Assembly: GCA_031289895.1 (NCBI GenBank)
Contig: JAITOP010000028.1
Location: 1 to 5,967 of the forward strand
Direction: 5' to 3'
DNA: 5,967 nt
Source of the DNA: Prevotellaceae bacterium
Lineage (GTDB): Bacteria; Bacteroidota; Bacteroidia; Bacteroidales; UBA932
The notes below the pieces were generated by a model that saw only the letters and a program-made list of their open reading frames with translations, had not been told where the DNA came from and did not search any database. Shown piece by piece: positions 1 to 5,332 of this stretch. How positions within the stretch are numbered: the stretch's first letter is position 1; each line of letters opens with the position of its first letter. The position numbers and the translations under genes were made by a program.

Positions 1-494
1 ATATCATTAATTTTCTTTTCAATCTTTTTTAGTTCTTTTTTTGTCGGGTATTTATACTGCTTTTTCTTTGTTTTTGAAAACAAATTTTTTATACTTTTTA
101 TTAATCCTTTTGGTTCATAATCATCATAAATATCTGAAATATCTTTTATTATTCTCTCGTGGTATAATCTGCATTTATTTTTATATCGCCTAAATTCTTT
201 TATTTCTTTTATTAGTAAAGTTAAAAATAATATAATTAAAATTCCAGCTAAAACTAACATACCTGTTTTTCCAAAAACTCTTATAGTTATCATCGTTATT
301 ACCTGTGAAAAACGATTTTTAGATGTTCCTCTTAATTTAGGATTTGCAAAATCTTCATACAATTCTTCTTCATCCATTTGTGCTATAAACCAAAATATGA
401 AAGTACCCATAAATATTAGTAATATAAACAAAATAAATTCACTATAATAACTACGTGGTAATTTAAATTGTTTTTTCTTTTTTAGTTTGCCCAT
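1..494 (-). CDS. Small two-helix membrane protein of unknown function (3' end outside window)
   Basis: An uninterrupted reading frame runs on the minus strand from an ATG at 494 to the window edge, giving 164 complete codons without a stop. The protein begins MGKLKKKKQFKLP, a strongly basic start. A hydrophobic segment follows at about residues 19-38, then an acidic loop (DEEELYED), then a second hydrophobic segment at about 75-95 (GMLVLAGILIILFLTLL). The tail is long and very Lys-rich, with Tyr and Asp, and may be coiled. This suggests an inner-membrane protein with both ends in the cytoplasm, by the positive-inside rule. I do not recognise a family. The ATG is the only ATG in the frame after an in-frame TAA about 90 bases upstream; a GTG lies further up. 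The gene is clearly more AT-rich than the neighbouring esterase gene. It lies 257 bases downstream of the esterase on the same strand, separated by repeats, so it is probably not in the same tight operon. Confidence 0.72.
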   Translation of the reverse strand, partial: MGKLKKKKQFKLPRSYYSEFILFILLIFMGTFIFWFIAQMDEEELYEDFANPKLRGTSKNRFSQVITMITIRVFGKTGMLVLAGILIILFLTLLIKEIKEFRRYKNKCRLYHERIIKDISDIYDDYEPKGLIKSIKNLFSKTKKKQYKYPTKKELKKIEKKIND

Positions 495-597
495 ATTATG
501 TCTGTTGTTTTCTGTTCGGCGTAGTTTCCAAACCACATCATTTATAATGTAAATTATTTTGTTCTTAATTCGCTTTTAATCTGTGTAAATTTAGTTA

Positions 598-632
598 TAA
601 AGTTTGTAAAGTTTGTAAAGTTTATAAAGTTA
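598..632. repeat. Tandem 9-bp repeat, about four copies
   Basis: The unit taaagtttg occurs at 598-606 and 607-615, followed by the variant taaagttta (616-624) and a partial copy taaagtta (625-632). It lies in the non-coding gap between the esterase gene and the membrane-protein gene and is the first of three adjacent short-period tracts. No function can be assigned; the tract may have arisen by replication slippage. Confidence 0.8.
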
Positions 633-640
633 CAAAGACC

Positions 641-710
641 AAATCAACAAATCAACAACCAACAAATCAACAAATCAACAAATCAACAAATCAACAACCA
701 ACAAATCAAC
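641..710. repeat. Tandem 8-bp repeat (AAATCAAC) with two 7-bp variant units
   Basis: The unit aaatcaac appears seven times: 641, 649, 664, 672, 680, 688 and 703. A 7-bp variant, aaccaac, interrupts the series at 657-663 and again at 696-702. The copies are otherwise identical, which suggests recent expansion or correction between copies. The order of units (two, variant, four, variant, one) hints that a larger block was duplicated. The tract is not a CRISPR array, since there are no spacers. Its effect on the flanking minus-strand genes is unknown. Confidence 0.9.
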
Positions 711-715
711 AAAAA

Positions 716-747
716 ATTCTTAATTCTTAATTTTTAATTCTTAATTA
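716..747. repeat. Tandem 7-bp repeat (ATTCTTA) just after the esterase stop
   Basis: Units attctta (716-722), attctta (723-729), attttta (730-736) and attctta (737-743) are followed by a partial copy. Read on the minus strand, which is the sense strand of the esterase gene, the tract begins a few bases after the stop codon as taattaagaattaaaaatta and so on. The same 7-bp family, including one TAAAAAT variant, occurs after the gene ending at 5248, again in the sense direction. Confidence 0.88.
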
Positions 748-751
748 CAAT

Positions 752-1624
752 TTAGTGTCTCATACATTTATTGATATAAATCAGTCCATCGTACAGGCAT
801 TGACGCCAATACGCCCAACTGTGAGCGCCATCACGCACTCTGTATTCGTGGTCAACTTTCAGGTCGCGCATGACAATGTGCAGAGTTGAATTTCCGCAAT
901 ATAAAAAATCGTCGTCGCCGCAATCTATATAGAATTTCACTGATTTTTTCTTGTCGTCGGGCAGGTTTTTTACAATATCAATAATGCTGTTTTTATGCCA
1001 ATGTTCGCTAAGATTTTCGGCTGTTCCACCAAATAATTCTTTATATCCGTACGATTCGCCTTCGGTAAAGCGGGCTTTGAGTTCGTCGTCGGTAAAAACG
1101 GCTGCGCTCATCGCTACACAAACAGAAAACATATCGGTATATTTAAGTGCGTACAGCAGCGAGCCGTAACCGCCCATCGAAAGTCCGCCGATAGCGCGTC
1201 CTAGCTTGTTTTGGCGTGCGCGATATGTTTTTTCTATGTGCGGAATAAATTCTGTGATATACATATCTTCAAAACGCTCGGTATTAATGTAGTTGTTGAT
1301 ATACCAAGTTTTTTTTGCATCGGCAACAACAATTATCATTGGGCTTATTTTTCCTTCGCCAATAAGTTCGTCGGCAATGCGGTTCATTTCGCCGTAATGC
1401 ATCCAGCCGGTATGGTCGTCGCTGTATCCGTGCAATAAAAATAATACGGGATATTTGCGCGAAGACGTTTCGTAATCGGGCGGAAGATAAATGGTGTAAT
1501 TTACATCTCTGCCGAGAATTGAACTTTTGAATATTTTGTCGTCAAATATTCTGCCGTGTTGCTGTTGTGCAAATGCCGAAACGCTTAGTGTAACGGATAA
1601 AATTAGTAATAAAATTTTTTTCAT
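752..1624 (-). CDS. Secreted alpha/beta-hydrolase esterase (esterase D / feruloyl esterase-like family)
   Basis: This 290-residue protein has a clear signal peptide (MKKILLLILSVTLSVSAFA) with probable signal peptidase I cleavage after Ala19, so it should act in the periplasm or outside the cell. There is no lipobox. The mature part is an alpha/beta hydrolase of the putative esterase family (Pfam PF00756: esterase D, feruloyl esterases, mycolyltransferases). Visible signatures are the oxyanion-hole region LLHGYSDDHTGW (HG at 65-66), the nucleophile elbow GLSMGG (Ser149), a DCGDDDFL segment that should supply the catalytic acid (Asp 237-239) and DGAHSW with His268 near the C-terminus. The triad therefore appears intact. 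The substrate cannot be read from the sequence; ester groups on plant polysaccharides or short acyl esters are family-level possibilities. The start is supported by the signal peptide. The gene follows cdaA by only 24 bases on the same strand, suggesting co-transcription. Confidence 0.93.
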   Translation of the reverse strand: MKKILLLILSVTLSVSAFAQQQHGRIFDDKIFKSSILGRDVNYTIYLPPDYETSSRKYPVLFLLHGYSDDHTGWMHYGEMNRIADELIGEGKISPMIIVVADAKKTWYINNYINTERFEDMYITEFIPHIEKTYRARQNKLGRAIGGLSMGGYGSLLYALKYTDMFSVCVAMSAAVFTDDELKARFTEGESYGYKELFGGTAENLSEHWHKNSIIDIVKNLPDDKKKSVKFYIDCGDDDFLYCGNSTLHIVMRDLKVDHEYRVRDGAHSWAYWRQCLYDGLIYINKCMRH

Positions 1625-1648
1625 AATATTTATTTTTTTTGTGATTTT

Positions 1649-2416
1649 TTATTCTTTTTCGATTAATAAATTTCTTAATTCGGCGCTCGAAATATTGTAT
1701 CTCATTTCGCCGTTTTCGCAGTACGAAATCGAGCCTGTTTCTTCCGAAATTATAACTACAACGGCATCGGTTTTTTCGCTAACGCCTATCGCTGCGCGAT
1801 GTCGCATTCCATAATGTGCGGGCAGATTGATATTGTCGGTTGAAGGCAAAACGCAGCGTGCCGCCACAATTCGTCCGTTGCGAACAATTACTGCGCCGTC
1901 GTGCAGCGGATTATTTTTGAAAAATATGCTTTCCAAAAGTCGTGAATTTACGATAGCGTCAATAATATCGCCTGTTTCGGCATAGTCGGCGAGAGGCGAT
2001 TTTTGCGCAAACACAATAAGTGCGCCGATTTTTGAATCAGCCATTTTGCGCGATGCTTTTATCACTTCGTCAACAACTTTGGTGGATTCTACGCTTTTGC
2101 GCGAATGAATGAACAGTCGGCTGAGCGAAAATTTGCTTTGCGAACGAAAACCGAGCAGCAACAAAAATCTGCGTATCTCCGGTTGAAACACTATAATCAG
2201 CGCAATAACTCCCACGCCAATTATCTGTCCTATTATCAGCGACAGCAATTCCATTTTCAGTGTACGGCAAATCAGCCATACAAAATATATCAGAATTATT
2301 CCTATAAAAATATTCATTGCCGCCGTTCCGCGTATCAGCTTGTAAACCTGATAAGCAAGAAATGCGGTGATAAGAATATCTATAATATCAATTATGCTTA
2401 GTGATATAAAATCCAT
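1649..2416 (-). CDS. cdaA: Membrane-bound diadenylate cyclase, CdaA type (cyclic di-AMP synthase)
   Basis: The 255-residue protein condenses two ATP into cyclic di-AMP, a second messenger linked in other bacteria to potassium and osmotic balance and to cell-wall homeostasis. Three hydrophobic segments at about residues 9-29, 33-53 and 57-77 anchor it in the inner membrane. A short linker leads to a cytoplasmic DAC domain (PF02457) at about 100-245. The diagnostic active-site motifs are present: NPLHDGAVIV (DGA at 173-175) and GMRHRAAIG (RHR at 205-207), followed by the conserved SEETG at 224-228. Length and layout match CdaA (formerly DacA/YbbP). The gene starts 14 bases after the HTH gene and is followed 24 bases later by the esterase gene. 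I recall this gene lying next to folP in many Bacteroidetes, and no folP is seen here. No Shine-Dalgarno sequence is evident, as is normal for this phylum. Confidence 0.96.
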   Translation of the reverse strand: MDFISLSIIDIIDILITAFLAYQVYKLIRGTAAMNIFIGIILIYFVWLICRTLKMELLSLIIGQIIGVGVIALIIVFQPEIRRFLLLLGFRSQSKFSLSRLFIHSRKSVESTKVVDEVIKASRKMADSKIGALIVFAQKSPLADYAETGDIIDAIVNSRLLESIFFKNNPLHDGAVIVRNGRIVAARCVLPSTDNINLPAHYGMRHRAAIGVSEKTDAVVVIISEETGSISYCENGEMRYNISSAELRNLLIEKE

Positions 2417-2430
2417 TTATTATTTTGTTT

Positions 2431-2742
2431 TTACAGTAATTGAACAAGTTTATTTTCTAATCGCACATTAAACTGAATATCAGCTTTCAACGCTTTGAAA
2501 ACTTTTAATACCGTTTCAATTGTTGCGCTGTTGGCATTATTTTCGAGTTTTGATATTTGCGATTTATTTACGCCAACAAGTTCGCCAAGTTTTTCTTGTG
2601 TTAAACCGCGTTCTTGTCGGGTTTTCTTTATCATTCGCGACAGCAATTCCATTCGCAATTCATATTCGTATTCATCGCGTTCGGCACTGCCTTTTTGCCC
2701 TATATATTTGTCTTCCATCTCCGACAATGTGTATTGTTTCAT
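2431..2742 (-). CDS. XRE-family helix-turn-helix protein, HigA-like antitoxin without a visible toxin
   Basis: The 103-residue protein has a charged N-terminal part (SAERDEYEYELRMELLSRMI) and a Cro/C1-type HTH domain at about residues 36-86. The domain contains GLTQEKLGELVGV (helices 1-2 of the HTH), then NKSQISKLENNANSATIETV, where the recognition helix is about 60-68. The architecture, with acidic leader, HTH and short hydrophobic tail, matches antitoxins that accompany RelE/HigB-type toxins in Bacteroidetes. In HigBA systems the toxin usually precedes the antitoxin. Here the 348 bases upstream hold no toxin-like frame, and the downstream gene is cdaA, 14 bases away. It could therefore be an orphan antitoxin or a regulator of its own operon. 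It should bind DNA as a dimer, but no operator palindrome was identified with confidence. The single ATG start agrees with family length. Confidence 0.88.
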   Translation of the reverse strand: MKQYTLSEMEDKYIGQKGSAERDEYEYELRMELLSRMIKKTRQERGLTQEKLGELVGVNKSQISKLENNANSATIETVLKVFKALKADIQFNVRLENKLVQLL

Positions 2743-2865
2743 GTTTTTTTATATTATTATTTTTCTTTTTTTTCAAAATAATAAAAAATAAATAATCTAT
2801 AACAGATGCACTGAATCCATTAGAATTCAAACGTTTATAGAAAAAGAATGTCCACACAGCAAATC

Positions 2866-2883
2866 CGACCCCGAATGGGGTCG
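2866..2883. repeat. Perfect inverted repeat (7-bp GC-rich stem, 4-base loop)
   Basis: The sequence cgaccccgaatggggtcg folds into a perfect 7-bp stem (2866-2872 with 2877-2883) around a GAAT loop. It stands out because the surrounding DNA is strongly AT-rich. It is not followed by a T-run on either strand, so it is not a standard intrinsic terminator. It resembles hairpins I associate with dispersed intergenic elements in Bacteroidetes genomes, but that is from memory and unverified. It could also be part of a structured RNA. Confidence 0.7.
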
Positions 2884-2919
2884 AACAATGTGAGTATTTG
2901 TAATTTCTACCAACATACC

Positions 2920-2940
2920 ATCCATAATGGGATTTTTTTT
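2920..2940 (+). terminator. Weak terminator-like hairpin with T8 tract
   Basis: Bases 2920-2923 (atcc) pair with 2930-2933 (ggat) around a six-base loop, and eight T residues follow at 2933-2940. The stem is short, only four pairs with a mismatch inside, so termination would be weak. No annotated plus-strand gene lies upstream. If it works, it would end a short transcript starting near 2830-2860 that includes the GC-rich hairpin. Confidence 0.3.
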
Positions 2941-3064
2941 GTCATCTTTTATAATTTATTTTTTATAACGAAATATTTTTCAAATATAATCCCACCAGCG
3001 TTAAAATAAGCCAAAGTTAATACACCTAAAAACCGTAAATCGCAAAAAACAATTTTATTTTTAC

Positions 3065-3072
3065 TACATTTG
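3065..3072 (+). promoter_or_regulatory. Bacteroidetes-type -7 promoter element of the nadD unit
   Basis: TACATTTG is an exact match to the Bacteroidetes -7 consensus TAnnTTTG. It lies 18 bases before the nadD ATG at 3091, so the expected transcript start is around 3078-3080 with a leader of only about 10-13 bases. A clear -33 TTG element at the usual 19-21 base spacing was not found; the upstream DNA is A/T-rich. Confidence 0.6.
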
Positions 3073-3090
3073 CAAATTAATTTATATTTT

Positions 3091-3708
3091 ATGCGATACA
3101 AAAAACGCATCGGTTTATTCTTCGGCTCTTTCAATCCGATACATATAGGTCATTTAGCAATAGCTAATTATGCCTTTGCTTTTGGCGATTTCGACGAAGT
3201 TTGGCTCGTTGTTAGCCCGCACAATCCGCTCAAGCAAAAAACTATGCTGGCTGACGAAAAACATCGTATCGCGATGGCGCAAATTGCAATAAAAAACCTT
3301 GCTCTGCCTGTGAATATTTGCGATATCGAAACGCGACTGCCGCAACCATCATATACAATTAATACGCTCGAAACACTTGATGCCGAAAACAGCGATTGCG
3401 AATTTTGCATAATAATGGGCGCTGACAGCATTAACAGTATCGAAAAATGGAAAAATTACAGCAAAATACTCGATACTTATAAAATATACGTTTATCCGCG
3501 ATTGGGATATGATATGAAAATATTGTGCAACAAATATAATGCCGAACTGCTTAACGCTCCGATAATTGACATATCATCAACATTTATTCGCGAAAATATA
3601 AGCAAAGGCAAAAATATGAACGCTTTTATTTCGGCGGAAATAAGCAGATATATCAACAAAAATAAATTATACGAAAATATAGAAATTAAAACAGAAAATG
3701 AATTGTAA
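3091..3708 (+). CDS. nadD: Nicotinate-nucleotide adenylyltransferase
   Basis: NadD transfers AMP from ATP to nicotinate mononucleotide, giving deamido-NAD and pyrophosphate, the penultimate step of NAD synthesis in the cytoplasm. The 205-residue protein shows the nucleotidylyltransferase signature at its start: GLFFGSFNPIHIGH, with the HxGH motif at residues 18-21. It continues with SPHNPLKQK (about 42-50), the substrate-binding stretch MGADSINSIEKW (about 109-120) and the C-terminal ISSTFIRE motif (about 161-168). Length is normal for the family. A TTG at 3070 in the same frame would add seven residues, but it overlaps the promoter -7 element and the usual N-terminus fits the ATG at 3091, so ATG was chosen. 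The gene is first in a plus-strand unit and its last 11 bases overlap surE, which suggests translational coupling. Confidence 0.95.
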   Translation: MRYKKRIGLFFGSFNPIHIGHLAIANYAFAFGDFDEVWLVVSPHNPLKQKTMLADEKHRIAMAQIAIKNLALPVNICDIETRLPQPSYTINTLETLDAENSDCEFCIIMGADSINSIEKWKNYSKILDTYKIYVYPRLGYDMKILCNKYNAELLNAPIIDISSTFIRENISKGKNMNAFISAEISRYINKNKLYENIEIKTENEL

Positions 3709-4483
3709 ATCAGAAAAAAAACTACAGATTTTTGTAACCAACGACGACGGCGTACATGCCAAAGGGCTCGCCGCTCTTATTGAAATGGTGCAGCCTTACG
3801 GCGATGTTTACGTGCTTGCGCCGATGTTTGGAAATTCGGGAATGTCGCAAGCAGTAACAATACACACGCCTATACGAATGAGAAAAATCAGCGAAACCGA
3901 AAATCTTAAAATTTATGCCTGCACGGGAACGCCCACCGATTGCGTGAAACTTGCATTTTCGCAAGTATTGCCGCACAAAAAAGTTGACCTTTTGGTTTCG
4001 GGAATAAATCACGGTTCAAACTCTTCGGCAAGCGTGCTGTATTCTGCAACACTTGCCGCAACAACCGAAGGAATAATGTATCACATACCGTCGATAGGAT
4101 TTTCGTTGTGCGACCATAATCACGATGCCGATTTTTCGGCGTGCATTCCGCTCGGACGAAAAATTATTGATAAAGTTTTAACCGAAAATTTTGGATATGA
4201 TAGTTTTTTGAACGTGAATTTTCCAAAACTCCCGCCGGATGAAGTAAAAGGCATAAAAATTTGCCGACAGGCAAAAGGTGCATGGCGCGAGGAATTTGAA
4301 AAACGAACCGACCCGCAAGGCATGGATTATTATTGGATTACAGGCGATTACGTAAACGAAGAACCCGATGCCGATGATACTGATGAAACGTGGCTCGCAA
4401 AAGGCTATGCCACAGTAGTTCCGCATATTTTGGACAGAACAAATTATGACGAACTTGAAAAAATAAAAAACTGGATTTTATAA
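3698..4483 (+). CDS. surE: 5'/3'-nucleotidase SurE
   Basis: SurE is a metal-dependent phosphatase that removes phosphate from nucleoside 5'- and 3'-monophosphates; some members also cut short polyphosphate. The 261-residue protein has the N-terminal metal site TNDDGVHAKGL (Asp16, Asp17), GNSGMSQA with Ser47 at the usual metal-ligand position, and SGINHGSN with Asn104 as the third ligand region. It also has YSATLAATTEG at about 115-125, where most relatives have YSGT, and the NVNFP motif at about 172-176. Length fits the family. The start at 3698 overlaps the end of nadD by 11 bases and no closer start precedes NDDG. In many Bacteroidetes surE lies beside lpxB; here the next genes are a small membrane protein and a small secreted protein. 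Confidence 0.96.
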   Translation: MNCKSEKKLQIFVTNDDGVHAKGLAALIEMVQPYGDVYVLAPMFGNSGMSQAVTIHTPIRMRKISETENLKIYACTGTPTDCVKLAFSQVLPHKKVDLLVSGINHGSNSSASVLYSATLAATTEGIMYHIPSIGFSLCDHNHDADFSACIPLGRKIIDKVLTENFGYDSFLNVNFPKLPPDEVKGIKICRQAKGAWREEFEKRTDPQGMDYYWITGDYVNEEPDADDTDETWLAKGYATVVPHILDRTNYDELEKIKNWIL

Positions 4484-4494
4484 AATAAAAATAT

Positions 4495-4788
4495 ATGCAA
4501 AAAAAATACGATAAATTATTGCTCGGATTTATAATCGGATTGCTTATTCCACTCATTGTGTTTGCAATAGCAATATATATCAGATACAAAAGTTCGCCGC
4601 AAATGCAATATCTCGGAATTAAATATCTGATAACTTTTACACCAAAATTTTTGAGCCTTTCGGTATGCGCCAATCTTTTGCCTTTCTATATTTTTCTGAA
4701 AACCAACAGAATGGCGAGCGTGCGAGGCGTTTTAACAGCCACGTTTAGTTTGGCATTATTTGTGCTTATACTATTTATTATTGTTTAA
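4495..4788 (+). CDS. Small membrane protein with three predicted helices, function unknown
   Basis: The 97-residue protein is very hydrophobic, with membrane segments at about residues 8-29 (LLLGFIIGLLIPLIVFAIAI), 51-68 (KFLSLSVCANLLPFYIFL) and 78-97 (GVLTATFSLALFVLILFIIV). The short loops carry Lys and Arg (IRYKSS, LKTNRMASVRG), consistent with an inner-membrane protein. It starts 11 bases after the surE stop and ends 16 bases before the next gene, so it is very probably co-transcribed with nadD and surE. I do not recognise a named family; similar small proteins may accompany surE in related genomes, but that is only an impression. There are no catalytic motifs, so a structural or accessory role is more likely than an enzymatic one. 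Confidence 0.85.
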   Translation: MQKKYDKLLLGFIIGLLIPLIVFAIAIYIRYKSSPQMQYLGIKYLITFTPKFLSLSVCANLLPFYIFLKTNRMASVRGVLTATFSLALFVLILFIIV

Positions 4789-4804
4789 TTTTAATTAATT
4801 TAAT

Positions 4805-5248
4805 ATGAAAAATTTTAAGAAATTATTTACCTTTTTGCTGTCTGCAAGCCTTGTTTTTCATTGCGCAGCACAAACGCCTCGCGATGTTTTGGCAAAATGC
4901 TATTCGGCAAGTTCAAATTTCAAATACGATGAAATAAAAGAATGTTTATCGTTACGAATTGTTGCTTACGTTGATGTACTGAAACAAAAATTTGAAAATC
5001 CGGAAATGAAATTTCAGAGAGACCTTATTGCAGCAGCCATACAAACAGCGCAATATGACATTATAGAAGAAAATATCTCTGATAATGGAAAAACAGCAAC
5101 ACTTAAAACAAAAGTATCGTTTATGAATCAATCATTTACGACTGATGTTGTGTTTGTTACAGAAAACAAAATCTGGAAAATAGATAATGTGCCAAACGCA
5201 AAAGATATTCCAAATCAAATACCAATGCTGCAAATGTTTATTAAATAA
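4805..5248 (+). CDS. Small secreted protein, possibly NTF2-like (DUF4878/DUF4783-type)
   Basis: The 147-residue protein begins with a signal peptide (MKNFKKLFTFLLSASLVFHCAA), with likely cleavage after Ala22 before QTPRDVL. Cys20 lies in the sequence VFHC, which is a poor lipobox, so a periplasmic protein is more likely than a lipoprotein. The mature part reads as a helical start (PRDVLAKCYSASSNFKYDEIKECLS), a middle helix (FQRDLIAAAIQTAQY), then strands (TATLKTKVSFMNQSFTTDVVFV) and the closing ENKIWKIDNV. This order, ending in a W-K-I-D strand, resembles the SnoaL/NTF2-like fold of DUF4878 and similar Bacteroidetes families. Such domains usually bind small ligands or proteins, and no catalytic residues are apparent. 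It is the last gene of the tight nadD-surE unit and is followed by period-7 repeats. Confidence 0.85.
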   Translation: MKNFKKLFTFLLSASLVFHCAAQTPRDVLAKCYSASSNFKYDEIKECLSLRIVAYVDVLKQKFENPEMKFQRDLIAAAIQTAQYDIIEENISDNGKTATLKTKVSFMNQSFTTDVVFVTENKIWKIDNVPNAKDIPNQIPMLQMFIK

Positions 5249-5250
5249 AA

Positions 5251-5283
5251 ATTAAAAATTAAGAATTAAGAATTAAGAATTAG
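5251..5283. repeat. Tandem 7-bp repeat (ATTAAGA), second copy of the family
   Basis: Units attaaaa (5251-5257), attaaga (5258-5264), attaaga (5265-5271) and attaaga (5272-5278) are followed by attag. The tract begins three bases after the stop codon ending at 5248. It is the reverse complement of the tract at 716-747 apart from unit order, so both read the same way relative to their upstream gene. Confidence 0.88.
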
Positions 5284-5290
5284 CATTATT

Positions 5291-5332
5291 AATCACTAAT
5301 CATTAACCATTAATCATTAATCACTAATCATT
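5291..5332. repeat. Six tandem 7-bp units (AATCATT type) abutting a start codon
   Basis: Exactly six 7-base units fill this stretch: aatcact, aatcatt, aaccatt, aatcatt, aatcact, aatcatt. The last unit ends at the base before the ATG of the GldB-like gene. The 7-base period places a TAA in all three forward frames. The whole 5' untranslated region visible for that gene is thus repeat, with no Shine-Dalgarno sequence and no TAnnTTTG element. Confidence 0.9.

Larger units (their letters stand above)
2743..3090. other. Divergent intergenic region between the HTH gene and nadD
   Basis: This 348-base stretch has no convincing gene on either strand; the few open frames are short and lack family features. 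From left to right it holds an A/T-only tract directly before the HTH gene (about 2748-2795), a segment with the palindromes gaattc (2823-2828) and aaacgttt (2829-2836), a perfect GC-rich hairpin (2866-2883), a weak hairpin with a T8 run (2920-2940), another A/T-rich stretch, and the nadD promoter element (3065-3072). Promoters for both divergent units should lie here. For the minus strand only one-mismatch matches to TAnnTTTG were found, for example at 2828-2835. Confidence 0.75.

Noticed and set aside
586..593. Promoter -7 element (TAAATTTA) for the minus-strand membrane-protein gene
   Set aside because: It has one mismatch to TAnnTTTG, is a palindrome in A/T-rich DNA, and no -33 element is visible; chance match is likely.
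641..710. CRISPR array
   Set aside because: The repeats are 7-8 bases and directly adjacent, with no spacers and no cas genes nearby.
2105..2401. 98-codon open frame on the plus strand opposite cdaA
   Set aside because: It is antisense to a well-supported conserved gene, lacks any domain, and has a composition expected of a shadow frame.
2495..2795. Two overlapping plus-strand frames opposite the HTH gene
   Set aside because: Their apparent hydrophobic ends come from the T-rich tract at 2750-2790, and they run antisense to a recognised HTH gene.
2743..3069. A toxin gene or toxin remnant upstream of the HTH gene
   Set aside because: Reading the minus strand gave only short frames broken by stops and no RelE/HigB-like sequence.
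3070..3090. TTG start giving a seven-residue longer NadD
   Set aside because: It overlaps the TAnnTTTG promoter element and would lie before the predicted transcript start; the ATG at 3091 fits the family N-terminus.
4805..4870. Lipoprotein signal in the small secreted protein (Cys20)
   Set aside because: The residues before Cys20 are VFH, which do not fit a lipobox, while CAA before Gln23 fits signal peptidase I cleavage.
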